Source: Candidatus Hadersleviella danica (GTDB lineage Bacteria > Chloroflexota > Anaerolineae > Promineifilales > Promineifilaceae). From it: a DNA stretch of 64,000 bases. The notes beneath the pieces were generated by a model that was not told the DNA's origin, did not search any database, and was given only the letters and a program-made list of their open reading frames with translations. Each line of letters starts with the position of its first letter. The first letter of the stretch is position 1. This document shows positions 27,085 through 36,628 of this stretch, piece by piece. The position numbers and the translations under genes were made by a program. Location: the NCBI GenBank assembly GCA_016711405.1, contig JADJSZ010000038.1:10673-74672 (forward strand), written 5' to 3'.

Positions 27085-27528
27085 CTAAAGGCGAATGACC
27101 CCGTAAGCCAGCACGGCCGCTTGCTCCTCTAAAAATTGCTCTTGCACCCCCAACAACCCGCTCAGTGGGTCAAGCGATAAACATAGGAGAGGTGCGCCAC
27201 TGGCGTTGTGACAGGGCACGGCCGTGGAAGGAAACCCTGCGCCCAGTGGAAAATCAGCCGCAATTTTTTCAGCCACATCGGGCTGGGCAAGGGCAATAAG
27301 GAGTTGGGTACGGCCGAGTAGCGGCCAAGCAGGGCGTGGCACAAATTGGGGGAAAATGGTTTGCACCATGCGCTCCGCCAAATCGGCCGCACCTTGTCCC
27401 TCCGCCAGCCAGCCCGAAAGGAACGAAGGGTAAGCCGAAATCCACTTGACACCTTTTAGGGCATTGACCACTGTTTCCCATTGCCCTGCCTCAGCACAGG
27501 TGAGACAAAAGTCAATACGGCCGACCAT
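27085..27528 (-). CDS. hypothetical protein, possibly the C-terminal part of the preceding gene
   Basis: From ATG 27528: MVGRIDFCLTCAEAGQWETVVNALKGVKWISAYPSFLSGWLAEGQ and on to 'LSLDPLSGLLGVQEQFLEEQAAVLAYGVIRL', 147 residues. It overlaps the end of the propeller gene in another frame. The last about 25 residues of that gene look unnatural while this frame looks coding, so a single-base error near 27540 could have split one longer protein of about 485 residues. Function unknown. Confidence 0.5.
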   Translation of the reverse strand: MVGRIDFCLTCAEAGQWETVVNALKGVKWISAYPSFLSGWLAEGQGAADLAERMVQTIFPQFVPRPAWPLLGRTQLLIALAQPDVAEKIAADFPLGAGFPSTAVPCHNASGAPLLCLSLDPLSGLLGVQEQFLEEQAAVLAYGVIRL

Positions 27529-28544
27529 GAGGTGGAAAAGACGCTTGGCGGGAGTTGTGGGCGGGGGAAAATGGGTTCGGCCGTGGGCATCTCTCCCACA
27601 GAGCCACGTCCCAGCGGCCGTCCTGTGGCCACCTCCCAAAAATGGATGGTTCCATCGCCGAGCAAACTGGCCAGAACATACCCTTGGGGGTCGAAGGCCA
27701 AATAGGTGACGGGCGCGGCCGTGGGGAAAACTTGCCACACCCGCCCTTCTGAATTGGTGGGTGAGGCGGCACGGACATCAATCAGCCGCCAGCCGTGCAA
27801 AAGTGGCTCGGCGATGGGCATTTGGTTGGCGGCAATAAGCCACGACCAGCGGGGATGAACGGCCACCACTGTCCCACCGCCATTACCCACATAAATCGTG
27901 TCCCGCACCTGATTGGCCTGTAAATCATAGCGCGTGAAGTTGTTTTGGTCGCAACTGAGAAGCAAATGATGGTTGGGGGCAAAATAAAGGGGGGGAATGG
28001 AGAGATGGCGCGTAGCAGGGAAGCCTGTCGAACGATAAGAAGCATGTTCGCCAAAGTTGGCTAAACGGCCGAATGCGGTCTCGTAACTAAAATCTCCCCC
28101 ATAAACGGTGTAAGCGATGGTCTGTTGATTAGGCACAATCGCCCAATTCTCAATTTCATCACTACCGCCAATCCCTAGGCGAATCTTTTGGGTGGGCAAG
28201 CGGCCGAACACATCACCCACCAACAAGGTGTTGGGGCTGGCTTTTGGCTCAATGTAGACGACAAATCGCACATGGGAGGGAAAATGGTCGGGATTGAGCG
28301 TTTCAAGGGGGACGGAACGGCCGTCGGCCACAGCCCATGCCGCAAATTGCTCAGCCTCTATTTGGGTTAGAAAGACATCGCCCGCCTCATCGTGACCTAA
28401 AAAGCGGCCGTCGCATACATAATGGAGCTGACCAGTCAGCCAATTCCATGCGTGTACGGCCGTGGTGGTCGCCTGCCATAAAAGAGGCGGCCGTGGAGCG
28501 AACTGCAATTGGATAAATTGAGGTTGCTGTTTCCGCATAAGCAT
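27456..28544 (-). CDS. WD40/propeller-like repeat protein
   Basis: A protein of about 362 residues without signal peptide. Blade-like segments include 'AWNWLTGQLHYVCDGRFLGH', 'TYLAFDPQGYVLASLLGDGTIHFWEVATGRPL' (a good WD40 repeat) and 'TVVAVHPRWSWLIAANQ'. Such propellers usually form protein-interaction platforms. Partner unknown. The end of the frame is probably disturbed (see the overlapping entry). Confidence 0.65.
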   Translation of the reverse strand: MLMRKQQPQFIQLQFAPRPPLLWQATTTAVHAWNWLTGQLHYVCDGRFLGHDEAGDVFLTQIEAEQFAAWAVADGRSVPLETLNPDHFPSHVRFVVYIEPKASPNTLLVGDVFGRLPTQKIRLGIGGSDEIENWAIVPNQQTIAYTVYGGDFSYETAFGRLANFGEHASYRSTGFPATRHLSIPPLYFAPNHHLLLSCDQNNFTRYDLQANQVRDTIYVGNGGGTVVAVHPRWSWLIAANQMPIAEPLLHGWRLIDVRAASPTNSEGRVWQVFPTAAPVTYLAFDPQGYVLASLLGDGTIHFWEVATGRPLGRGSVGEMPTAEPIFPRPQLPPSVFSTSWSAVLTFVSPVLRQGNGKQWSMP

Positions 28545-28658
28545 GACCCTAAGAATTTGCCTTGTTGTGTTTTGTTGCCTCTTTGTTGTTTAATACCACT
28601 TGTCACTATACCACCAATCAGTGAGCCTACGAATCGTGCTGAAACTAAGGAGTGTGCG

Positions 28659-30221
28659 ATGAACCGCCAAACTGTGCTTGTGGGATGTTTAGTAACGTTG
28701 CTTTTCGCCTTGCTGTGGGAACGCCGTGCGGATGTATGGCCATTTATTAACACCACCCCAGCCTATGCCCAAACGGGCGTAGCCACCCCAACCCTCAGCC
28801 CCGAAGCGGCCGTGGGTACGGGTTTCACCTATCAGGGTCAACTGACCAGCGGGGGCACCACTGTCAATGATACGTGCGATTTTGAGTTTAGGCTTTTTGA
28901 TGCGGCCAGTGGGGGCACGCAACAGGGAAGCACCTTGACCAGTAGCGGGGTGGGTGTGGCCAATGGGTTGTTCACAGTTAGTTTGGATTTTGGAGCGGGC
29001 CACTTTTTGGGGCAGGCGCGATGGCTGGAAGCGGCCGTGCGTTGCCCTGTAGGGAGTGGCGGCTTCACCACCCTTAGCCCTCGCCAAGCCCTTTCCCCCA
29101 CCCCCAATGCCCTCTTTGCCGCTGGTGCAGGGACTTTGGTACACCCCGGCTTTACCATGTTTGCCCCCGATACCGCCACCGATACAGGCTTATTTCCCTC
29201 GGTGGCCATTGGGCGGGATGGTTTGCCCCTTATCGCTTATCGCAAAGCAACAGGGAGCGTTTTACAGGTGGCACACTGCCACGATATGGCCTGTAGCACA
29301 GCCACGGTTACCACGTTGGCGGGTACTACCTTGATTAGCGGCATTCCCAATATCGCCATTGGGTCAGATGGGCTTGGCATCATTAGCTATTATGATGACA
29401 CAAACGATGATTTGCGCGTGGCGCATTGTAGCAACGTCGCTTGCACGGAAATGACCACGGCTCTCGTAGACGCTCTTAACAATGTGGGGTTGCAAAGTGC
29501 CATTGCCATTGGCACCGATGGCTTTCCCCTCATCGCTTACATAGATTCCACGGGTGGCAATCTCAAAGTCGCCCACTGCCAAAATGTGCTTTGCACCGCC
29601 TCGTCCACGGCCACGGTGGATAACAGTGCCGATTTTGTGGGCAGTAACCCCTCAATTGTCATTGGCGCCGATGGGTTGGGGTTAATTTCGTATGCAAACA
29701 GTCCCACCAGAGATTTGAAGGTGGCGCATTGCAACACCATTGTTTGCTCGGCCGCGACAATTTCCTCCCATGATACGGCTAATGTCGTTGGGTTTAATAG
29801 CTCGATTACCATTGGGGCAGATGGGTTGGGGATTATTTCCTACCAAAATGATGGCTCGGGCGATCTAAAAGTCGCCCATTGCTCTAATTTTAATTGCACC
29901 ACCTCGACCGTGACTACGCTTTTTAGCACGGGTGAAGTGGGATTTTCGACCTCTATTACGATGGCGCCAGATGGGTATGCAATTATTGCCTATCAAGATG
30001 CTACCAACGGCGATTTGCGGGTGACGCGCTGTGCGCTCGTATTGTGCAACAGCTCCACCCATGCGATTCCAGATGCAAGTGGCAATGTCGGCCAAGGAAC
30101 AGACATCACCATTGGCGCCGATGGCTTGCCGTTGATTGTTTACTATGACGACACGAATGGCGATTTAAGGGTTATCCATTGTGCAGATTTGTTCTGCCAT
30201 CCCCATGCCAGCCGACCTTAG
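28659..30221 (+). CDS. secreted repeat protein, beta-propeller-like
   Basis: A 520-residue exported protein: signal peptide MNRQTVLVGCLVTLLFALLW, AYAQ cleavage-like site, then a Thr/Pro stretch and a 'FTYQGQLTSGG...CDFEFRLFDAASGG' domain common in Chloroflexota surface proteins. From residue about 175 there are seven or so repeats of about 44 residues with the core 'IGADGLGIISYxxxxxGDLKVAHCSNxxC', each carrying a Cys pair. AAGGAG lies 8 nt before ATG. The repeats suggest a disulphide-stabilised propeller at the cell surface. Function unknown. Confidence 0.82.
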   Translation: MNRQTVLVGCLVTLLFALLWERRADVWPFINTTPAYAQTGVATPTLSPEAAVGTGFTYQGQLTSGGTTVNDTCDFEFRLFDAASGGTQQGSTLTSSGVGVANGLFTVSLDFGAGHFLGQARWLEAAVRCPVGSGGFTTLSPRQALSPTPNALFAAGAGTLVHPGFTMFAPDTATDTGLFPSVAIGRDGLPLIAYRKATGSVLQVAHCHDMACSTATVTTLAGTTLISGIPNIAIGSDGLGIISYYDDTNDDLRVAHCSNVACTEMTTALVDALNNVGLQSAIAIGTDGFPLIAYIDSTGGNLKVAHCQNVLCTASSTATVDNSADFVGSNPSIVIGADGLGLISYANSPTRDLKVAHCNTIVCSAATISSHDTANVVGFNSSITIGADGLGIISYQNDGSGDLKVAHCSNFNCTTSTVTTLFSTGEVGFSTSITMAPDGYAIIAYQDATNGDLRVTRCALVLCNSSTHAIPDASGNVGQGTDITIGADGLPLIVYYDDTNGDLRVIHCADLFCHPHASRP

Positions 30222-30230
30222 GAGGTTCCC

Positions 30231-30640
30231 ATGCACCGATTTTTTCATTCCCGTTGGGTGGGGGTGTTGTTGGGCGCGGCCGTGGTTTGGCTGGCATGGT
30301 GGGGGGTGGGGCAGGTGCGTCAGCTACAGGCAGAGGGTGGGTTTGATTTGTCGTGGTGGACGGCCGATGGCGGGGGCACGGGGGGTTTTGGCCAGCGGCG
30401 GCCGTGACGGCGACGACGGCGACGGCGACGCACACGCCCAGCCCATCCCCCACCCCGACGTTGACTTTGACCCCGACGACGGGGCCATCTCCCACGTCCA
30501 CAGCGACGCATACGCCGGGCCGTCTCCGACACCGACGGCAACGCATACACACCAGACGCCGGGTATCTCCCACGCCCACAGCGACAGCTATCCCCGGTCA
30601 ATTGGTTTATTTGCCGCTTATTGTCACGGCGGGGCCATAA
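30231..30640 (+). CDS. secreted Thr/Pro-rich protein with C-terminal YLPLI motif (frameshifts)
   Basis: The start MHRFFHSRWVGVLLGAAVVWLAWWG is a signal peptide, with GGAGG before ATG. After frame changes near 30400, 30520 and 30560 the sequence reads THTPSPSPTPTLTLTPTTG, PTPTATAIPG and ends QLVYLPLIVTAGP. The Thr/Pro region is low-complexity and error-prone. The YLPLI end is a recurring C-terminal signature of exported Chloroflexota proteins. It starts 9 nt after the preceding secreted protein and is probably in its operon. Confidence 0.65.
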
Positions 30641-30974
30641 TGGGGTGGGTTTTTTAGAGTTGGAGCTTCGTTCCGGGAGGGGGCGGGGGAGAAGAAACGG
30701 CCGTTACCCAAATCCCTTCCACGCCCTGTCCCAGCATAAGCCACCAATTCCTCAATCCCCTCCTTCGTCTCCATTTTCTTTGACCATTCCCACCCTGTCC
30801 ACTCCTTGCGCCTGCAGGGTAGAAAACAGTGCGCGAATTTCAGGGTAGGAGGCCAGGGATTCCAAATGCGGTTGCCAAATGGCTCCCTTAGGTGAGCTAG
30901 GCCACAATTATCATCCAAAATTCATCTCACATATGCCACTAAAACCACTAACAATTCTAGTGCAAGAATTCTGT
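30641..30974. other. gene-fragment region; possible remnant on the minus strand
   Basis: No intact gene. On the minus strand, about 30752-30905, one frame reads GAIWQPHLESLASYPEIRAL, FSTLQAQGVDRVGMVKENGD, which looks like a coding C-terminus but has no start. It may be the end of a decayed or misassembled gene. Confidence 0.35.
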
Positions 30975-32053
30975 TCAAACCTGTAAAATGGTCGCCCAGT
31001 CCAAAACCAAGCAAATGGCACAAATGAAAAAAACATAATTATCTACCGGCCAACCATATAAAGCACGCCCCAAAAATAACAAGGGGGGGTAATGCAAAGC
31101 AAAATACCAGATTTTATATCCACCAAATCTGACAAAAAGCCAGGCAAATAAAAGGGCACCTAATGTAAAAAGAAAAAAAGTTGCCGTAGAAAAATCTTTC
31201 CATGGAATTATCTTACCTAAGCGGCGTAAATTGCGCGTATTTTGATAAGGATCTTTCCCCAAGAAAACATATACACCATGAAACAGCAGGTGGCACGATT
31301 AAATCCCATAAATATGATGTTCCAACTCCAACAACCACACCCACACCAAATACGACAACGACGGGTGCCCCTGCAACAAGAGTAGCGGCACCCGCCCCTA
31401 ATCCCCCAGAAGTCAATGCACCAGCACCTATCACAACTCCTTGAACAGTTTTTTGTTTGCCATTCAAATAGGGATTTTGCGTCATTTCTCGTATATCAAG
31501 AAGGGCAAAGGCTAGTTCTATAATTGCCCCTCCAGCAAATTCCTGTGCAAATTCTCCCGCCAGTAACCTTTAACCCATCATCTAGGCCAAGAACAAAGCT
31601 GTGCTGGTTTTGCCCATGTTCAGAATAGCCCCCGCTTGGTCTTGATAGGTTGCGCGGCCGATAGGCTTAACGGGGTAGCTGATGTGGTGGTTGCGAGGAG
31701 TCTTGAAATAATACGGGCGGAATGAAGAGGAATGCGCTGAACTGTGGACGTTTTTGATGGGGAGTAGCCAGAAACGGCCGTAGCCCGCTGTTTCGGCATA
31801 CCGCTTTAACCCGTTACCAAAAAAAGCCCCAATTATCCCTTCGTCACTTTCCCTTTGGTTGTGTCCCATAGATTGGCTTGCAACCACCACCACTATGAGC
31901 CGCGTACACCCCCGGCTGGCCAACAGGGGTGGCGGCGTAGCGGTTGAGGGCTTGGGGGATGGTGGGTGGCGCGGCCGCGCTGTGTGGCTGGAGGGGACGG
32001 CCGAGGGCGGGGGCGTAGAAACGGCCGTCGAGCAGACCAATCATAAACCGCAC
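30975..32053 (-). pseudogene. decayed RHS/polymorphic-toxin C-terminal region with membrane segments
   Basis: Reading from 32053 downward: 'DGRFYAPALGRPLQPHSAAAPPTIPQALNRYAATP' is the end of an RHS-repeat core (consensus GRFYDPALGRFLQPD...NRYAY). After a frame change come 'GHNQRESDEGIIGAFFGNGLKRYAETAGYGRF', then 'EFAQEFAGGAIIELAFALLDIRE' joined in frame to MTQNPYLNGKQKTVQGVVIG and a glycine/valine-rich hydrophobic stretch, then LGKDPYQNTRNLRRLGKIIP and three hydrophobic helices ending WATILQV. No start codon and only the last strand of the core remain. The tail may be a membrane-acting toxin module. It is more AT-rich than its neighbours. Confidence 0.6.
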
Positions 32054-32113
32054 CCCCTGTGCAAGGCAAATGTACCCACACGCCTAGCCATACACCACCC
32101 ACCCAAAACAAGA

Positions 32114-32119
32114 TACAAT
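32114..32119 (+). promoter_or_regulatory. TACAAT -10 box, leaderless start
   Basis: TACAAT lies 8 nt before the ATG at 32128, with no Shine-Dalgarno sequence between. No clear -35. Confidence 0.5.
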
Positions 32120-32127
32120 CACGCTCC

Positions 32128-33425
32128 ATGCCTCCCCTCTCCCCTGACGAACAACGCGCCCTTGCCGCGCTCGACATGCCCGCCCTGCTCACCACCCTCC
32201 ACGAATGGGCCAGCATCCCCAGCCTGAACGGCACGGCCGCTGAAAACACCATGCAACACCTCGCGGCCGACACCATGCGCCGCCTCGGCCTAGCCGTGGA
32301 TACATGGACATTTGGCGACGACGACCTGCGCCACCACCCCGCCTATTGCGCCGAAGTCGCACGGCCGACAGCCGTCGGCGTGGTCGGCTTGCTCGGCGAA
32401 GGCGAAGGGCGCTCCCTCATCCTCAACGGCCACACCGATGTCGTGCCCGCTGGGGATTTGGCGCAGTGGCACTACCCACCGTGGGGGGCAACCATCAACC
32501 ATGAAGAGGGGCGCATTTACGGCCGAGGCACACTCGACATGAAAGGCAACCTGCTCTGTGCCCTCTTCGCCGCCAAAGCCATCCAAGATGCGGGGCTGAC
32601 CCTCAAAGGCAAGCTCATCATCCAAGCGGTGTTGGGCGAAGAAGATGGCGGGATTGGCACATTGGCCGCCATCGTGCGCGGCTATCGGGCGGATGCGGCC
32701 GTGGTTCTCGAACCCACCGAGCTATTCATCGCCCCCGCCCAAGCCGGCGCACTCAACTTTCGCCTCACCATTCCCGGCTTGCCCGCCCACGGCGCGTTGC
32801 GCTACGAAGGAGTAGACCCACTCGAGAAGTTTTTGCTCGTTTACCAAAGTTTGCTGGCCTACGAGACCAGTTACAACGCCCAACACCCCCACCCGCTCTT
32901 CGCCATCTACCCCACCCCTACCCGCTTTGCGTAGGAACCATTGCGGGAGGCAACTGGGCCTCCACCGTGGCCGAAAGTTTGCGTTTTGAGGGGCGGCTGG
33001 GGGTGGCCATAGACGATACGCCCAAAAAAGCCCGCGCCCGCTTCGCCCATTTCATCCAGCACCTAAGCCAAACCGACGATTGGCTACGCGCAAACCCGAT
33101 CCAGCTTGAGTGGTGGGGTGGCCAATTTGCCCCCGCGCACATCTCGGCCGAGCATCCCATCGCCCAAACCGTCGGCCAAGCGCTCCAAACGCTCACAGGC
33201 CAACCACCCACCGTGCAAGGAATGCCCTACGGAGCCGACATGCGCCTGCTGGTCAACGAGGCCAACATCCCCACCATCCTGTTCGGCGCAGGCGATGTGC
33301 GCCGCGCCCACCAATTCGACGAATCCACCCCCACGGCCGACCTCGAAACCCTCGCCCGCACCCTCATCATAACCATTCTGCGCTTCTGCGAAATTAGCCA
33401 GTCAGCTAGTCAGCACATCAGCTAG
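32128..33425 (+). CDS. M20 family metallopeptidase/deacylase (frameshift)
   Basis: About 430 residues: 'LILNGHTDVVPAGDLAQW' and 'GRGTLDMKGNLLCALFAAKA' with metal ligands, 'VLGEEDGGIGTLAAIVRG' with the Glu pair, 'PAQAGALNFRLTIPGLPAHGA' of the dimerisation domain, then after a shift near 32917 'CVGTIAGGNWASTVAESLRF' and 'YGADMRLLVNEANIPTILFGAGDVRRAHQFDEST'. The family (ArgE/DapE/acetylornithine deacetylase) removes acyl groups from amino acids or peptides with two Zn ions. The indel is probably an error. The C-terminus (SQSASQHIS) is TCAGCTAG-repeat sequence. Confidence 0.9.
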
Positions 33426-33479
33426 TCAGCTTCTCCCCCCCTGCCCCCTGCTCCCCCTCTCCCCCTCCCCCCCCACCCC
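33395..33479. repeat. short tandem repeats (TCAGCTAG; CTCCCCCT families)
   Basis: TCAGCTAG copies overlap the peptidase stop codon; C-rich CCCCTGCT-type copies then run up to the ATG at 33480. Confidence 0.75.
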
Positions 33480-34745
33480 ATGCCCACCCCCTCCTCCACC
33501 CGTAGCCGCCTCGCGGCCGTCCTCTTCATCACCCAAAGCTTCTTCTCCGCCAGCACCATCGCGGCCTTCACCCTGTCGCCCATTATTGCCACCACCCTCA
33601 GCGGCAGTGAGCTGTACACAGGCGTGCCCAACACCCTGACACTGGTCGGCCGTGCCCTGTTCGCCTACCCCCTCGGGTACATGATGGACAAACTCGGCCG
33701 TCGCCTCGCCTTGGGGGCGGGCTATGGCCTGTCCGTCATCGGCGGCCTGCTCTCCGTCGTGGCCATCATCAATAACAGCTTTTTGCTCTTTTTGGTCGGG
33801 GCATTTGCCTTCGGCATGGCTCGCGCTTCGGGCGAACAAAGCCGATACGTCGCGGCCGAAATTTACCCCTTGCGCGAACGCGCCCGCATGATTGGCCTCA
33901 TCGTCTTTGCGGGAACCATCGGCGCCATTGGCGGCCCGTTGCTCGTCGCCCCCAGCACCGAATGGGCGGTGCGGATGGGCCAACCAGCCGATGCAGGGCC
34001 GTTTTGGATTTCCATCGTCTTCATGGTGATCGGCACGCTCATCACCCTGCTCTTTTTGCGCCCCGACCCCCGCGAAATTGGGTTGGCGATGGCTCAGGAA
34101 GAGGCGGCGCGAGACGTGAACAGCGTTGAAAACAGCACATCCAACCGCCCCATGCGCGAAATTTTCGCCAACCCCACCGTCCTCTTGGCCATGATTGCCA
34201 TGGTCATCAGCTATTTTGTCATGGCCTTCCTCATGGTCATCACCCCCCTGCACATGAGCCACCACGACCACTCCACCAGCGCCATCAGCACAGTCATCAT
34301 GGCGCACACACTGGGCATGTTCGGCTTTTCGTGGCTCACGGGTTGGCTCATTGACCGCTGGGGGCGGCTGAACATGATTTTGGTGGGTGGGGGCATTTTG
34401 CTGGTCTCCTGCATCGTCGCCCCCCTCTCGTTACACGTGCCCATTTTGGGATTGGCTCTCTTTTTGCTCGGTTTGGGCTGGAATTTTGGCTTTGTGGCGG
34501 GGTCATCGCTCCTCTCGGATGCGTTGGCGGCGCGGGAGCGCGGCCGTGCCCAAGGTCTCAGCGAAGCCATTGTGGGCATCACCGCTGGCGGAGCCAGCCT
34601 CTCGGTCGGCTTGGTCTTCCAGCAGGGGGATTACATCTTGGTCAGCATCATCGGCTTTGGGCTAACACTTATTATGATGGGTGCGGCCGTGTGGCTCGGC
34701 CAAAAAGGGGTGGCGAAAAAAGGAATCGTCCCTCGTAATTCGTAA
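33480..34745 (+). CDS. major facilitator superfamily transporter
   Basis: A 421-residue protein with 12 predicted membrane helices. The signature loop is LGYMMDKLGRRLALGAGYG between helices 2 and 3, repeated as GWLIDRWGRLNMILVGGG in the second half, as expected for MFS. A central cytosolic loop (residues about 195-230) separates the halves. The sequence 'VAAEIYPLRERARMIGLIVFAGTIGAIGGPLL' suits a drug/metabolite exporter, but the substrate is unknown. C-rich repeats adjoin the start. Confidence 0.9.
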   Translation: MPTPSSTRSRLAAVLFITQSFFSASTIAAFTLSPIIATTLSGSELYTGVPNTLTLVGRALFAYPLGYMMDKLGRRLALGAGYGLSVIGGLLSVVAIINNSFLLFLVGAFAFGMARASGEQSRYVAAEIYPLRERARMIGLIVFAGTIGAIGGPLLVAPSTEWAVRMGQPADAGPFWISIVFMVIGTLITLLFLRPDPREIGLAMAQEEAARDVNSVENSTSNRPMREIFANPTVLLAMIAMVISYFVMAFLMVITPLHMSHHDHSTSAISTVIMAHTLGMFGFSWLTGWLIDRWGRLNMILVGGGILLVSCIVAPLSLHVPILGLALFLLGLGWNFGFVAGSSLLSDALAARERGRAQGLSEAIVGITAGGASLSVGLVFQQGDYILVSIIGFGLTLIMMGAAVWLGQKGVAKKGIVPRNS

Positions 34746-34753
34746 TTCCCCCC

Positions 34754-35290
34754 ATGATTGTCCTCTTCAACAAGCCCTTTCAGGTGTTGTGCCAATTCAC
34801 GCCCAAAGAGGGCAAAGCGACCTTGGCCGATTATATTGCCGTGCCAGCGGTGTACCCTGCGGGGCGGCTCGATTACGATTCGGAGGGGTTGTTGGTACTG
34901 ACCGATGACGGCCGTCTCCAAGCCCAGATTGCCGACCCGCGCCACAAATTGCCCAAAACCTATCTAGCACAGGTGGAGGGAGAGCTAACGGCCGAGGCCA
35001 TCCGCCAATTGCAAAAAGGGGTCTTGCTCAAAGATGGCCTGACTCGCCCCGCCACGGCCGCCCAAATTCCCGAACCCACATGGCTATGGCCGCGCACCCC
35101 ACCCATCCGCTATCGAGCCGCCATCCCCACCAGTTGGCTCGAATTAACCATTACCGAAGGGCGCAACCGCCAAGTGCGGCGCATGACAGCGGCCGTGGGC
35201 TTCCCCACCCTGCGCCTCATCCGCACCCGCATTGGCCATTGGGCGCTAGATGGGCTGGCCGTCGGCCAAGTAAACGTGCTAACGCCCTAA
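34754..35290 (+). CDS. 23S rRNA pseudouridine synthase, RluE/RsuA family
   Basis: A 178-residue RsuA-type synthase lacking the S4 domain, like RluE: 'LFNKPFQVLCQF', catalytic PAGRLDYDSEGLLVLTDDG with Asp, 'KTYLAQVEGELT', 'ITEGRNRQVRRMTAAVGFPTLRLIR'. It isomerises one rRNA uridine to pseudouridine. The gene lies 8 nt after the MFS transporter and is probably co-transcribed. Exact target (U2457-type in E. coli RluE) is inferred by similarity only. Confidence 0.93.
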   Translation: MIVLFNKPFQVLCQFTPKEGKATLADYIAVPAVYPAGRLDYDSEGLLVLTDDGRLQAQIADPRHKLPKTYLAQVEGELTAEAIRQLQKGVLLKDGLTRPATAAQIPEPTWLWPRTPPIRYRAAIPTSWLELTITEGRNRQVRRMTAAVGFPTLRLIRTRIGHWALDGLAVGQVNVLTP

Positions 35291-35315
35291 CTCAGCATTT
35301 TAGCACTCAGCACTT

Positions 35316-36446
35316 TTAACTTACTTGCGCCATCACCTTTTGCCACAACGCCTCTGCCATCAGGCGCAGGCTGGTGGAAAGCGGCGACTGCACCGCACTG
35401 GTGATGAGCGGTGCGCCTTGTGCCAAAGCCCGCACTTGGTTGCGGTCGTAGCCAATTTCGAGGGGCACACGGGCGTTCAACCCCCGCTCCACAATCGCCC
35501 GCGCCAAGGTGGATTGCCCCTCGCGGTGGTTGAGGATGTGGCTCCGCTCTTTGGGTGTCAGCCCCATACTGCTAATCACGCGGTCGGTGCGCACGGCCGT
35601 TTGCACTGCAATCACATCGGGCATCAGCACATGCAAGCCCAAATCGCTCATGGCCAACGTCCCCTTCACGGAAGCACTCAACATGGGGGGTAAATCCACC
35701 ACCACAAACTGGGTATGCTCCCGCAAATGGCCGAGCAACGCTTGGGTCATTTCAGTGGTGGGTTGGGTGGGGGCTTGGGGCACATTGGGCGCGGCAAACA
35801 ATTTCAGCCCCGTTTCGTGGGTCAGGAGGGTGCGCTGGATGTTGCGCCACTCGAGCGGCCCACCCGCCAGCAAATCCCCCCAGCCCGATTGCGATTGCAA
35901 GCGCAAGTGCATGGCCGCCTGCCCGCCCGAAACTGAAAAATCCACCAAACAAACTTCTTGCTTGGAAACTTCGCGCAAGGCGACGGCCAAATTGACGGCG
36001 AGGGTAGTACGGCCGACTCCCCCATGAAACCCATACACCGCGATGACAAAACAGGGCGGCTTGGCCTTGGCCGAGCCACTTTTCTCCGTCAGGAGCTTGT
36101 CTACATGGCGCAATAACTCCTGCGATGTAACGGGTTTGCTCACATAATCATCCGCGCCACTTTGGAGGGCCACTTGGCGGTCTACCTCCTGTGCGCGGGC
36201 GGTTAAAATCAGAACAGGCAAATTCTCGGTTTGGTCGTGGATGCGCAATTGGCGGCACAAATCATGGCCGCTCATGCCCGGCATCATCACATCTAAGATG
36301 GCCAAATCGGGTGGACTGGCCAAAAAACGTTCCAACGCCTCAGTCGGGTTGCTGATGAGCGTGGCCTTGTGGCCGCCGCGTTCCAACATCAGCCCCACCA
36401 TGCGGAGCAATTGTTCGTCGTCATCTACCACGAAAATGTGAGCCAT
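35316..36446 (-). CDS. receiver domain fused to CpaE/MinD-like ATPase
   Basis: A 376-residue fusion. Residues 1-118 are a receiver: VVDDDEQLL, phospho-Asp52 in ILDVMMPGMSG, Lys104 in YVSKPV. Residues about 130-376 are a CpaE/ParA-type domain: 'FVIAVYGFHGGVGRTTLAVNLA', 'VCLVDFSVSGGQAAMHL', 'FVVVDLPPMLSASVKGTLAMSDLGLHVL'. The deviant Walker A expected as KGGVGKT reads HGGVGRTT, lacking both lysines, so ATP hydrolysis may be lost. CpaE-type proteins position pilus or secretion machinery at the membrane. GAGG precedes ATG 36446. No pilus genes are adjacent. Confidence 0.88.
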   Translation of the reverse strand: MAHIFVVDDDEQLLRMVGLMLERGGHKATLISNPTEALERFLASPPDLAILDVMMPGMSGHDLCRQLRIHDQTENLPVLILTARAQEVDRQVALQSGADDYVSKPVTSQELLRHVDKLLTEKSGSAKAKPPCFVIAVYGFHGGVGRTTLAVNLAVALREVSKQEVCLVDFSVSGGQAAMHLRLQSQSGWGDLLAGGPLEWRNIQRTLLTHETGLKLFAAPNVPQAPTQPTTEMTQALLGHLREHTQFVVVDLPPMLSASVKGTLAMSDLGLHVLMPDVIAVQTAVRTDRVISSMGLTPKERSHILNHREGQSTLARAIVERGLNARVPLEIGYDRNQVRALAQGAPLITSAVQSPLSTSLRLMAEALWQKVMAQVS

Positions 36447-36539
36447 AAGATTGCCTCGAAAGCCTCGCGGGCTTTGGTAAAAGGGGGTGGGAGGTTACAC
36501 TGCGCCGTATTATATACCTTTAATGGCCAGAATCTGGCA

Positions 36540-36625
36540 TTTTGTTTATTCGTCTATCGGTTTATTCGTGTATTTCAATACACCAATAGACCTATACACC
36601 TATACACCAAACACAAAAACCTATA
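36540..36625. repeat. short tandem repeats, TTTATTCG and CCTATACA families
   Basis: TTTATTCGTCTATCGGTTTATTCG-like copies followed by ACCTATACACC copies lie between the receiver-ATPase start and the PIN gene end. The same words occur near 10740 and 51730-51810. Confidence 0.7.
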
Positions 36626-36628
36626 CGT

